From assembly GCA_016180105.1 (NCBI GenBank), contig JACPBZ010000005.1:1-42545 (forward strand): a DNA stretch of 42,545 nucleotides. The letters run 5' to 3'. Position 1 is the stretch's first letter. Each line of letters begins with the position of its first letter. This stretch comes from Candidatus Woesearchaeota archaeon. Its GTDB lineage: Archaea > Nanobdellota > Nanobdellia > Woesearchaeales > UBA10216. Below the pieces are notes generated by a model, which had not been told where the DNA came from, made no database searches, and saw only the letters and a list, made by a program, of their open reading frames with translations. Positions 27,971-36,865 of this stretch are shown one piece after another. The position numbers and the translations under genes are program-made.

Positions 27971-28389
27971 ATGTCAATCACGACCTGGACTGTCCATTGC
28001 GGTCCTTCCTGCTTCACGAACATGCTGTTGTATGTGCACGCCTTTACCTGTGGGCCTATTGTCTCGTAGTTCCGGGCCTCATCGCCCATCACAACGGCAG
28101 AAAGGGAGTATTTCCCTTTGCGGTTGCTGATTTTTATTTTCCTGATTTTTGAAAGGAAGAAATTGTCAGTGTCGAGCAGTATGATGAACTGCTCAAGGAA
28201 CTGCTGCAGCAGGGATGGAAGGTCTTCGCCTTCTGCTTCTATGTCTTTCTTCACGACAGCCTCCACCTTGCTTGTCTCGACCATGACGTTTGATAGGGCA
28301 AATGCCGCATTGGAGAAAGCCTCCTCGAGTGTTTTCCCGTACGCCTTGAACTTCACGTCTGCCGTGTGTGGCAGGTATTCGTATTTCAT
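27967..28389 (-). CDS. Archease (RtcB cofactor)
   Basis: MKYEYLPHTADVKFKAYGKTLEEAFSNAAFAL...LEQFIILLDTDNFFLS...VKACTYNSMFV; start reassigned to 28389; 4-nt overlap with the hydrolase. Confidence 0.93.
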   Translation of the reverse strand: MKYEYLPHTADVKFKAYGKTLEEAFSNAAFALSNVMVETSKVEAVVKKDIEAEGEDLPSLLQQFLEQFIILLDTDNFFLSKIRKIKISNRKGKYSLSAVVMGDEARNYETIGPQVKACTYNSMFVKQEGPQWTVQVVIDI

Positions 28390-28494
28390 GCTGGCGGTGA
28401 TTCCCGCCTTCTTTTTTAATGTTTGCTGAAAGCGTGGGAAAAACGCAAAAATTAATAAACAGCAGTGATGGAATGGGAAGTAAAAGTGGTGTGA

Positions 28495-28779
28495 ATGAAA
28501 ATAAGCATAGACACGAAAGAGGATTCTCCTGAGGAGATAAGGAAGCTCATAAGGATGCTTTCCGCCCTGGTGGGCGACCCTGTGGATTTCCAGCATTCCC
28601 CTCCAGCTTCAGGTGAGGGCCTGTTTGATATGTTTGGCGACCCCCAGGCCTCGACTTCAGAACAGCAGCAGCTTGGAAAGCCTGGAGACGGCGGCACGGA
28701 CATCAATGATTTTCTTGACGGGGCAGATTCACGGCAGGATGCTGAAAGCAATGATGACATTAAGGTAGTGCCTTACTGA
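28495..28779 (+). CDS. Hypothetical acidic protein
   Basis: MKISIDTKEDSPEEIRKLIRMLSALVGD...; 94 aa, adjacent to RNase H gene. Confidence 0.65.
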   Translation: MKISIDTKEDSPEEIRKLIRMLSALVGDPVDFQHSPPASGEGLFDMFGDPQASTSEQQQLGKPGDGGTDINDFLDGADSRQDAESNDDIKVVPY

Positions 28780-28781
28780 AA

Positions 28782-29204
28782 ATGGCAGTTGAAATTTTCT
28801 TTGACGGCTTGTGCGAGCCCCAGCCGGGCGGCATTGGGACTTACGGCTACGTCATTTACCGTGATGGCAAAAAAGTCCGGGAGCACTGCGCATTCATTGG
28901 GAAGGGCGCGGGAATGACGAATAATGTTGCGGAGTATTCTGCCATAGTCGCTGCCCTGGAATGGGCAAGGGCTCACGACTTGCTTAAGGGAAAAGTGGTT
29001 GTGAAGGGCGACAGCCAGCTGGTGATAAGGCAGCTTCAGGGTGAGTACAAGGTAAAGTCGCTTACTTCCAAGAAGTTCTTTCCGGTGATTCAGAAGCTTG
29101 CGGAAGGAGCTGACATACGGTATGAGTGGGTGGCCAGGGAGGAGAATGGCGAGGCTGATTTTCTTAGCAAGAAGGCTCACAGGGAGTACGTTGCTTCCCG
29201 CTAG
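28782..29204 (+). CDS. Ribonuclease HI-family protein
   Basis: VEIFFDGLCEPQPGGIGTYGYVIY, NNVAEYSAIVAALEWA, VVVKGDSQLVIRQLQGEYKVKS, REENGEADFLSKKA. Confidence 0.93.
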   Translation: MAVEIFFDGLCEPQPGGIGTYGYVIYRDGKKVREHCAFIGKGAGMTNNVAEYSAIVAALEWARAHDLLKGKVVVKGDSQLVIRQLQGEYKVKSLTSKKFFPVIQKLAEGADIRYEWVAREENGEADFLSKKAHREYVASR

Positions 29205-29590
29205 TCTTTCGCCCAGTAGTATAGCCTTACTATTTGCCTTGTTGAATTTGTCGTGTTACCTGCTATCATTATGGCATTGGCGTATATTCTTTTTTGCGGG
29301 AGCTGCGGGAGGGCAGAAACCCTGCTTTCAGAGACATTTGCCTTGAAGTCGTACTTGTCTTCCAGGTGGCTGTCGATGGTCTGGTTTATGCAGGTGTAGT
29401 TTTGCATTAGCACGCAGTTCCTGAACACGTCATTTCCTCCAAGGTTTCCGAGGACGCTTGGCGGCGCGGCGGGAAATGCCTGCTCTCTTTGTTGGGGTAT
29501 GAAGATTATCAGGAAGATGAATGTGATGAAGATTGCCATCAGGGCCTCAAGCGTGCGGATGATTGCAGTCTTGCTCTCGACGAGTTTCAT
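29201..29590 (-). CDS. Membrane-anchored pilin-like hypothetical protein
   Basis: KTAIIRTLEALMAIFITFIFLIIFIP N-terminal hydrophobic helix, Asn/Ser-rich exterior part. Confidence 0.6.
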   Translation of the reverse strand: MKLVESKTAIIRTLEALMAIFITFIFLIIFIPQQREQAFPAAPPSVLGNLGGNDVFRNCVLMQNYTCINQTIDSHLEDKYDFKANVSESRVSALPQLPQKRIYANAIMIAGNTTNSTRQIVRLYYWAKD

Positions 29591-29591
29591 T

Positions 29592-30896
29592 TCACCAGCC
29601 TCTGATTCTCAGCCTGTGCCTTGACTTTATTCCGTACTTGTCAAGGATAAACACCTCGCTTTCCTTTGCGAAAACATTGGTTGCCCCGGCAAGCTGCGGC
29701 TGATAGTTGAAAACCGTGCCCCCGGTGTCGTTAAGGAGAGTGAAGCTGAAGTCTCTTGAGGAAGGGTACCTGAAGGCCGACTTTAGGGTATCGTAAGCAG
29801 TCTCATTTAGCTTCCTGTAAAGCGGTGTTGAAACTCCAGTGAGGTTTTCAATGGCTCCGAATGCTGTCCTGTATGGGGAAACATACCTCGTTGTCGCGTT
29901 ATGGTCTCCGGGATGGAATATGATGTCGTACCTGGACTCGTTTTGCAGGGCGAACTGGATGCCCATCCTTACGGTGCTGTTGCCTATGCAGAAGCTGAAG
30001 TTGCTGCCTTCGGGCGTGACGAAGGTGACTCCGCTTACGCCGTCGTTGAAGTCGATGTATCTGGAGGAGCCGCTTGTGCAGCCTCCTGCAGTATAGTTGA
30101 TGGTTCCTGAAAGGGCGTTAGTTACGTGGAAAAAAGTGTAGTTCCGCACGGTTGCTGAAACAACAATGTCGTGCGACTCCTTGGCGTCAGTGCCGACGTA
30201 ATTGAGTATCCTTGAAAATCCGGCAACGACGAAAGCCGTGTGGTTCGCCTGGGGATAGACCAGCTTGTATTTTGCCGACAGTGCGGAAATGTTGGCTTCC
30301 GTGCTGGCTGTTTCCGGCTTCAGTACAATGCCTGAGATGCTTATGTTGAACTCGTCAAGCCTTTCCTTGTCAAAGTGGCTTGCCCTTGAAAGGAATGCGT
30401 TGCTGAACTCCGCATTGAACCTCTGCGAGTCAATGGATGCTGCCGAGGGGCTTGCCTCAAGGTCAAAGTCCTCGCTGGGAAGGGTGTAGTTCTCGCCTGA
30501 GCTGGCGATTTCCAGCACGTTTTTTCCCTGGATTAGCTGCCTTGGGAATACAAGCTTGCTGTCCTTGATGTCAAAGCTGTGGTTGTCCTCAAATGTGAAA
30601 TTCTTCCAGTCGTACGGGAAATTTATTATCATTGGCTCCTTGCCTGAGATGTTTGAGTTTATGAACAGCGGAACCCTCTGCACGTTCCAGCTTGCCCTGT
30701 CAACTATGCCATCGTGCACGTTATCCAGGAGAGAGTCTGCTGGCGAGTCCTGGCCCGGTAGCTGCCTTATGAACACGAAAAAGGCGCCAAGGTAAATCAG
30801 GAACAGGCCAAGGCTTATTATCCAGTCGACGTCTATGGCAACCGCCTTCTTTGACAGCCCTATCTTTGGCATCCTCCTCTTTTTCCCGGCAATCAT
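29592..30896 (-). CDS. Membrane-anchored extracellular hypothetical protein
   Basis: Basic N-terminus followed by single TM (AIDVDWIISLGLFLIYLGAFFVF) and long beta/N-glycosylation-sequon-rich exterior; co-directional with 29201-29590. Confidence 0.65.
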   Translation of the reverse strand: MIAGKKRRMPKIGLSKKAVAIDVDWIISLGLFLIYLGAFFVFIRQLPGQDSPADSLLDNVHDGIVDRASWNVQRVPLFINSNISGKEPMIINFPYDWKNFTFEDNHSFDIKDSKLVFPRQLIQGKNVLEIASSGENYTLPSEDFDLEASPSAASIDSQRFNAEFSNAFLSRASHFDKERLDEFNISISGIVLKPETASTEANISALSAKYKLVYPQANHTAFVVAGFSRILNYVGTDAKESHDIVVSATVRNYTFFHVTNALSGTINYTAGGCTSGSSRYIDFNDGVSGVTFVTPEGSNFSFCIGNSTVRMGIQFALQNESRYDIIFHPGDHNATTRYVSPYRTAFGAIENLTGVSTPLYRKLNETAYDTLKSAFRYPSSRDFSFTLLNDTGGTVFNYQPQLAGATNVFAKESEVFILDKYGIKSRHRLRIRGW

Positions 30897-30953
30897 CTGC
30901 AGTTGAAACTTCTGAGGGAAATTATTTAAAGGTTGTGCGGATTCTGGTTTTTC

Positions 30954-31589
30954 ATGAAAGCTTATGGGTTTTTGGCTGTGGCCATTGCTGCAACGGTTGT
31001 TGCTGCATTTTTGGGCGGATGCTCAAATGGAACAGGGAGCTCAAGCAGGGAAGTTGCCGCTCTGGTCAATGGGGAAAGGATTTACTTTGATGACGTTAAT
31101 GAGGAATACGCCTCTCTCTCCACTGAGCAGCAGGAGAGCATTACAAGGGCGGATGCTCTCTCGTTTCTCATTGAGCGGGAAATCCTTGCCCAGGAAGCGA
31201 AAAGGCAAGGCGTGACAGTATCAGAGAAGGAAGTTGAAGACGAATATGAATTCCTGCTTTTAGTGAGCAACCTGACAGGGCCAGGCTTGGAACTTCAGCT
31301 CAGGGCAAGAAACAGCTCGCTTGAGAAGTTCAAGGCAACCGTGAAGAAGCAGGTGATGATAGGCAAGCTTCTTGATAAGGCAGTCCCCAGGCAGTTTATT
31401 ATCAAGCACGACGATGTGGAAAGAATTTACAATGCCAGCAATTATGCTTCCCTTGGCATCACGTTCGAGCACGCGGAGAAAGCCATCGTTGACCTAATCA
31501 CTGGTCAACGGCAGGCATCTGAACGCGCCGCCTACATCGAGCGCCTCAAGGGAGAGGCTGACGTGCTGATAGTGGCTGTGCCTGGCTGA
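30954..31589 (+). CDS. Lipoprotein with SurA N-terminal-like chaperone domain
   Basis: MKAYGFLAVAIAATVVAAFLGGCSNG lipobox; VAALVNGERIYFDDVNEEYASL...LIEREILAQEAKRQGVTVSEKEVEDEY. TATTTAAAG about 27 nt upstream of ATG 30954. Confidence 0.82.
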   Translation: MKAYGFLAVAIAATVVAAFLGGCSNGTGSSSREVAALVNGERIYFDDVNEEYASLSTEQQESITRADALSFLIEREILAQEAKRQGVTVSEKEVEDEYEFLLLVSNLTGPGLELQLRARNSSLEKFKATVKKQVMIGKLLDKAVPRQFIIKHDDVERIYNASNYASLGITFEHAEKAIVDLITGQRQASERAAYIERLKGEADVLIVAVPG

Positions 31590-31591
31590 GT

Positions 31592-32983
31592 TTACAGTTC
31601 GCTCAGCGTCGCAACCGCAAGCCTCGTTTCTTCTGGCCTTATCTTGCTGTCCATCGCGACAACGCATTTCACGTTGGCCATTTCTGCAGCCTTTGCAAGC
31701 TCTCGGTCTATTGAGCCATCAAGGACGATTGCGTAAACATTATTCAGGCTTCTCAGTGTTGATTGCAGTTCAGCCAATGGGACTTTTCCGAGCACGTTGA
31801 GCTTTTCGTCAAAGAGGTATGCTCCTCGTGTGCCTATGAGTGTGCCTGAAATTTCCCGGAATACTGCTTTCTCGTTCTGGGAAAGCTGCTTCGGTTCCCT
31901 CGGCCCCCCGTCAGGCTGGGCTTCGAATCTTGGCTCCCTTGGCGGCAGTCTTCCGCGACTTTGCACCATTGGCGGTCTCCTGAAGCCGCCAGGTTGCTGC
32001 ATTGGAGGCCTCTCCTGCCTGAACTCCTCTCGCGGCCTGAATTCTGTTCGCGGCCTGAAATCTTCCCTTGGAAGCTGCGGGGATTGGCTGCCTGGCTGTG
32101 CAGCGGCTTCTGCCCTGTCAGCAGCCCTGCTGTCCTGCCGTTCTATCCTTTCTGCTTTTTCAAGCCTGAGCTGTTCAGGGACAACCCTGGAACGAAGTGC
32201 CTTGTGAATTTCCTTTTTCTCAAGCTCCTCGACTTCCTTTCCATCCGGGGCTTTGGTCACGTAATCGACTTCGGCAACATCGATGAGTTCCTTGAGTATC
32301 AAGTCCCCTCCGCGGTCGCCGTCAACGAATGCCGTGAGCACTTTTTTCTTGCTCAGCTCAACGATGGTCTGGGGCACGGATGTGCCGTTCATTCCTATTA
32401 CGTTCTTGAAGCCGTGCTTCAGAAGGTTCATTACGTCAGCCCTTCCCTCGCAGACTATTACTTCCTCGCTGTCCTCGATTCCAGGGCCTGCCGGGAGCCT
32501 GTCTGTGCCGTATTCAATGGCTTCCATTACCCTGACTGCCTTTGATACCTCGTCAGCGAGCTCTTGCGAGTCTGGCATTACTGTGTCGACCATTGTCTTG
32601 AGGAGTTCCTTTGCCCTGTCAATGACAAATGCGCGCTTGCTTGTCCTGACATCCTCAATGCTGTCGACCTTGAGCCTTGCGTTGCACGGCCCTATCCTCT
32701 GGATTATTTCCAGGGCTGCCGCGATGATTGCAGTCTCTGCCTTGTCCAGTGAGGAAGGGATGGTTATTGCGCCGGAGGTCTTTCCGCTTCTTATTTCCGT
32801 GTCGACCTCTATCCTTCCAATCCTTCCTGAGCGCTGGAGCTCCCTGAGCTCAAGGTCTGACCCGAGTAGGCCTTCTGTCTGGCCGAATATTGCGCCTATG
32901 ACGTCCGGCCTGTCAACAACACCTTCTATCTGGATTGTGGAGTGTATTATGTACTTTGCTGATACTGGACTAATCTTTCCCAT
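31592..32983 (-). CDS. dnaG: Archaeal DnaG-like primase
   Basis: SPVSAKYIIHSTIQIEGVVDRPDVIGAIFGQTEGLLG, toprim VIVCEGRADVMNLLKHGFKNVIGMNG, TAFVDGDRGGDLI. Confidence 0.96.
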   Translation of the reverse strand: MGKISPVSAKYIIHSTIQIEGVVDRPDVIGAIFGQTEGLLGSDLELRELQRSGRIGRIEVDTEIRSGKTSGAITIPSSLDKAETAIIAAALEIIQRIGPCNARLKVDSIEDVRTSKRAFVIDRAKELLKTMVDTVMPDSQELADEVSKAVRVMEAIEYGTDRLPAGPGIEDSEEVIVCEGRADVMNLLKHGFKNVIGMNGTSVPQTIVELSKKKVLTAFVDGDRGGDLILKELIDVAEVDYVTKAPDGKEVEELEKKEIHKALRSRVVPEQLRLEKAERIERQDSRAADRAEAAAQPGSQSPQLPREDFRPRTEFRPREEFRQERPPMQQPGGFRRPPMVQSRGRLPPREPRFEAQPDGGPREPKQLSQNEKAVFREISGTLIGTRGAYLFDEKLNVLGKVPLAELQSTLRSLNNVYAIVLDGSIDRELAKAAEMANVKCVVAMDSKIRPEETRLAVATLSEL

Positions 32984-33526
32984 TCAAATCGCCTCGTGTT
33001 AGGCACGGCCAGAACTTTCTCAGAACAAGTCACAACTACGCTTTGGCCTTTGGTAGGGCCCTGCTAATCATGATAGCTTAACCAATGATGAATGTGAATT
33101 GCTGATTTTCGTGACGGCTTTTGCCGTTTTTACAAGTTGTGCCTTGTCTTGTTTTTTCTGGCACTGTGTGCCTTTAATCTTGCTTATGGTTCCAATGGAA
33201 CCGTTATGATAGTGAAAATGTGGCCCGACACTAACCCCCGAATTCCTGGCCAGCCATTGGGCGAGCTTGTCCGGGTAACTCTGAGTCGGGCTGCGGAACA
33301 TTGTGGCTCACAGGCCTTGCCTGTGCCCCAATCGACACGTGTCAATGTGGGCCCGTTTCATCCGCGGCCATCGCGGCCGAGTCACGGAAGGACCGAAAAC
33401 GTCCGCGTGAATGACGTATCCTTGCAGAGTGGCAAGCTTATTAATAAACTTTTGTGTAAGCGAGTATTCACTTAGAAGTGACAATAATAGAAAGATTTAT
33501 AAATAAGCTGTTTTCTTGCTTTGGTA

Positions 33527-33853
33527 ATGGCAGATTTGTACCTTCAATGCGTTGTCATTCCTGAGCGGCCAGGCTACCATCCGCAGTTTATTGTGGGCGA
33601 GCCAGGCATAACTGACCAGTTCGGCTTTCGGAGGAGAAACAAGGTACTTGTCCAAGGCGTGGTTGGAGTGACTGTCGAGTTTAACACGAGGCCGGAAGCT
33701 TTCAGGAAAGGGGTCGAAGCCATTGTCAGTGAGTTGGGAACACAGGTGACCCTAGACGACATTGCTGCTCGGCTTGAGCAAAGAGGCTATTCTACGCACG
33801 TTATTCCAGCGATGTATCACTTGAGTGGCCAGCCTCGAAAGGCAGGTAATTGA
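33527..33853 (+). CDS. Hypothetical protein
   Basis: MADLYLQCVVIPERPGYHPQF...; TTTATAAATA about 27-30 nt upstream. Confidence 0.6.
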   Translation: MADLYLQCVVIPERPGYHPQFIVGEPGITDQFGFRRRNKVLVQGVVGVTVEFNTRPEAFRKGVEAIVSELGTQVTLDDIAARLEQRGYSTHVIPAMYHLSGQPRKAGN

Positions 33854-33897
33854 ATCCCTGCGAAAACTCTATAAACCAGGCTCTTTAGTTCTCGGTT

Positions 33898-34623
33898 ATG
33901 GCAAAGAAGCACCCTGAGCGGTTCAAGACCCTTAATGACGTCTTTGACCAGTTCACCATTCGCAACCTTTACGTTCTTACAACAAAGGACCATTTCGTGG
34001 ATGGCACGCTTGCTCCCTTGTCGATTGGGAAGGAGGCTAACGTCTTCAGTGCTGAGAGGAAGGACGGCAGCCGCGCAGTCGTGAAGATTTACAGGCTTGA
34101 GACTGCTGACTTTAACAGCATGTACAGCTATCTTGCCCTTGACCCCAGGTATCCGAGCATCAAGAAGAAGCAGCGTGACGTGATTTTTGCCTGGTGCCAG
34201 AGGGAGTATCGAAATTTGCTTGCTGCGCGGGAGGCTATGGTCAGGGCTCCCCTTCCCTTTGCATTCCTGAAGAACATCCTGGTAATGTCGCAGGTTGGCG
34301 ATGAGCAGCCTGCACAGAAAATCAAGGATGACATTCCTAAGCATCCGCAGAGGTTCTTCAACGAGATAGTTGGCGAGATGAAGAAGCTCTACCGCTTCGG
34401 CTTCATTCACTCTGACCTTTCCAAGTTCAACATCCTGAACCTTGACCAGCACCCTGTTTTGATTGACTTCTCCCAGATGCTGCCGGCGAATGCTGCCGGT
34501 GCGGAAGACTTTCTCAGGCGCGATGTGGAAAATGTTTCTGGGTTCTTCAGGAAGCTCGACGTGATGATTGACAACGAGAAAGTGCACAAGGAGATAGTTG
34601 CAGTCGGGACTAAGAAAGCTTAA
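33898..34623 (+). CDS. RIO1-type serine/threonine protein kinase
   Basis: SIGKEANVFSAERKDGSRAVVKIYR, GFIHSDLSKFNILNLDQHPVLIDFSQ; CTATAAA about 27 nt before ATG. Confidence 0.93.
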   Translation: MAKKHPERFKTLNDVFDQFTIRNLYVLTTKDHFVDGTLAPLSIGKEANVFSAERKDGSRAVVKIYRLETADFNSMYSYLALDPRYPSIKKKQRDVIFAWCQREYRNLLAAREAMVRAPLPFAFLKNILVMSQVGDEQPAQKIKDDIPKHPQRFFNEIVGEMKKLYRFGFIHSDLSKFNILNLDQHPVLIDFSQMLPANAAGAEDFLRRDVENVSGFFRKLDVMIDNEKVHKEIVAVGTKKA

Positions 34624-35030
34624 GCTTCGTAGAATTCAACGGCAGCCGCCGCTTTTTTCTTGATTTCCTCGTCAAACGTGACAAGCTTTGAGCTGGTTTG
34701 TTTTGCGGCGTTCACAATAACCGCATCTGCTCCTTTTAGGGCTGTTGAAACGGCCAAGTCGCTTGCCAGAGAGGCATCAGGATTGCTTATCGGGATTATG
34801 CTGATAATTTCCTCTCCAGCTATATCTTCCACAATGTTCTTGACTTGTGCTGCTTCCGCTTCGCCTTTGTTCCTCCTTATGACACCACAAAGCTCTACCA
34901 GTGACAACGCTGAAATGACTCCTCTGATTTCACGCCGAAGTATCCTGTCCCTCACCACTCTTGCCTTTTCGTGATGTGCGTCTGATATGAAAAAAGAAAC
35001 CAGGCAAGAGGTGTCAAGAAGTAAAGTCAT
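34620..35030 (-). CDS. PIN-domain toxin (VapC-like)
   Basis: MTLLLDTSCLVSFFISDAHHEKA, SLVELCGVIRRNKG, GADAVIVNAAKQTSSKLVTFDEEIKKKA. Confidence 0.87.
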   Translation of the reverse strand: MTLLLDTSCLVSFFISDAHHEKARVVRDRILRREIRGVISALSLVELCGVIRRNKGEAEAAQVKNIVEDIAGEEIISIIPISNPDASLASDLAVSTALKGADAVIVNAAKQTSSKLVTFDEEIKKKAAAAVEFYEA

Positions 35031-35033
35031 CTG

Positions 35034-35282
35034 TCACCTCCTTTCCCTTCGCACTGCTTCCACGGAATCAAGCCCCTTCGGCCATTTAGCGGAAACTCTG
35101 GTTGCAAGTTCGTCGAATGATTTTATCAGCTTCTCTGCATTAAACGGCTTTATGAGTATCCCGTCCTTGGTCACTTGTGCCTCTACCATTTCCCCTTCGC
35201 GCAGTCCGGCTTCCGCCCTTAGCTTCTTCTTGAGCACAATCTGCCCCTTCGGCCCGATTTTACTTACCGCTGTCAGAGTCAT
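35034..35282 (-). CDS. AbrB/SpoVT-type antitoxin (VapB-like)
   Basis: MTLTAVSKIGPKGQIVLKKKLRAEAGLREGEMVEAQVTKDGILIKP; directly upstream of the PIN gene. Confidence 0.87.
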   Translation of the reverse strand: MTLTAVSKIGPKGQIVLKKKLRAEAGLREGEMVEAQVTKDGILIKPFNAEKLIKSFDELATRVSAKWPKGLDSVEAVRRERR

Positions 35283-35407
35283 ACTAACTGAGAGGTTATA
35301 CTAATATTTAAGTCTTGCTATGTTTATGGTAGGAAAATAGCTCAATTATGATAGAAGAAGCAAGGCATATCTGACAAGAATTAAGGATTAAAGAGAAAAT
35401 TCAGAAT

Positions 35408-35443
35408 AAAAAAGAAAGGTCCCCAAGCTTTGGGCTTGAGGAC
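35408..35443 (-). terminator. Hairpin plus U-tract terminator-like element
   Basis: Minus strand GTCCTCAAGC-CCAAA-GCTTGGGGAC (10-bp stem) then CTTTCTTTTTT. Confidence 0.6.
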
Positions 35444-35541
35444 GCTGTCTTTCCTTTCTTGCCTTCATTGTTGGTTGTTGGGGGTGGTAATGAAGGCAAA
35501 GAACTCACCTAGTCGGTGAAAATGATTTCTTTGCGCCCTGC

Positions 35542-36636
35542 TCATACTATCTCGATTCCGAGCTCGTCGTCGACCTGTCTCATCCCAAGGGATGGCCTGA
35601 CTCCTGACGCAGCGCGCTTGTCCACTTTTCCGAGTATCCACGGGCTCTTGACGCCTGTGATGATTGTCATCACGGTTATCTTGCCCTTCATTGACTCGGC
35701 TACTCTCGCGCCCCAGATGACGTTTGCGTCCTCATCGAGGCTTTCAGTGACCAGTTCGCCAATCCTGTTTATCTCGTCCAGTGTCATGTCAGGGCCGCCA
35801 GAGACGTGAATCAAGGCTCCGGATGCTCCCTTGTAGCTTATGTCCAGCAGTGGGTTGCTCAGTGCGCCTTGGACTGCTTCCTCAACCCTGTTGTTGGTGT
35901 CAGAGCTTCCTACTCCGATGGCTGCGACTCCTCCGTTGCTCATTATCGCCTTTACGTCCGCGAAGTCGAGGTTGACCAGTGATGGGACAGCTATTGTCTC
36001 GACTATTCCCTTTATCATTGTGGCAATGAGCTCGTTAGCCACCGCGAAAGCCTGTTCAATTGGCAAATTGCCTGCAATCTGGACAAGCCTGTTGTTGTCA
36101 ATCACGATTACTGTGTCTGACACTTGCCTTAGCTGCTGCAGCCCGAATTCGGCCTTGTCAATCCTTGCCCTTTCAATTTTGAAAGGCATGGTTACTGTGC
36201 CGATTACGATTGCGTCATTCTCCTTGGCGACCTTTGCCACGACTGGAGCTGAGCCTGTTCCTGTTCCGCCTCCCATTCCAGCGCAGACAAAGACCATGTC
36301 TGCCCCCTTGAGGGCTTCCTTGATTTCCTGGATTGTTTCCTTTGCAGCCTCTGCGCCCTTTTCTGGGTATCCACCGCAGCCCAATCCGCGAGTCAGGTCC
36401 TTTCCGATGAGAAATTTCTTGTCAGCAGTAGTAAAGTCGAGGTGCTGCTTGTCCGTGTTGCACGCAACGATTTCAGCGCCCTTTATTCCTTTCTTGTAAA
36501 GCCAGGAAACCATATTGTTTCCGGCTCCTCCGGCTCCTATTACTTTTATGTTGGCCTGTCCAACCATTGCCTGGGACACATCCAAATCCTGTGCACTTTT
36601 GAGTGCGTCTTGTACGATAAAGTCCATCTTATCCAC
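35542..36636 (-). CDS. ftsZ: Cell division GTPase FtsZ
   Basis: IKVIGAGGAGNNMVSWL, AGMGGGTGTGSAPVVAKVAKE, NLDFADVKAIMSNGGVAAIGVG. Confidence 0.97.
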   Translation of the reverse strand: MDKMDFIVQDALKSAQDLDVSQAMVGQANIKVIGAGGAGNNMVSWLYKKGIKGAEIVACNTDKQHLDFTTADKKFLIGKDLTRGLGCGGYPEKGAEAAKETIQEIKEALKGADMVFVCAGMGGGTGTGSAPVVAKVAKENDAIVIGTVTMPFKIERARIDKAEFGLQQLRQVSDTVIVIDNNRLVQIAGNLPIEQAFAVANELIATMIKGIVETIAVPSLVNLDFADVKAIMSNGGVAAIGVGSSDTNNRVEEAVQGALSNPLLDISYKGASGALIHVSGGPDMTLDEINRIGELVTESLDEDANVIWGARVAESMKGKITVMTIITGVKSPWILGKVDKRAASGVRPSLGMRQVDDELGIEIV

Positions 36637-36768
36637 CCCGCTTTCGCAGTTTTTTGGCTTTACTTTTTTTCCTCAAACACGCACAACCTGCTTTTTCATC
36701 ATATATTTTTGATAACAACAATGTTTAAATATTACGGTTGTGCATATCTTCAGCTAGAATAAGCGGTT

Positions 36769-36865
36769 TGTGTCCATCAAACTGTGTCCAACAATGATGA
36801 TGTCCGATTAAGGCCGGTCGTTGTCCAGACGAACGGATTTGATCCCGATTTCTGCTTTTTGTCCA
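36769..36865 (+). repeat. Five clustered TGTCC[A/G] elements
   Basis: TGTCC starts at 36771, 36785, 36801, 36832 and 36860; spacings 14, 16, 31, 28. Confidence 0.75.

Noticed and set aside
33137-33475. 112-aa + strand ORF with a hydrophobic N-terminus
   Set aside because: No promoter at the expected distance and the remainder is not protein-like; several frames look equally plausible.
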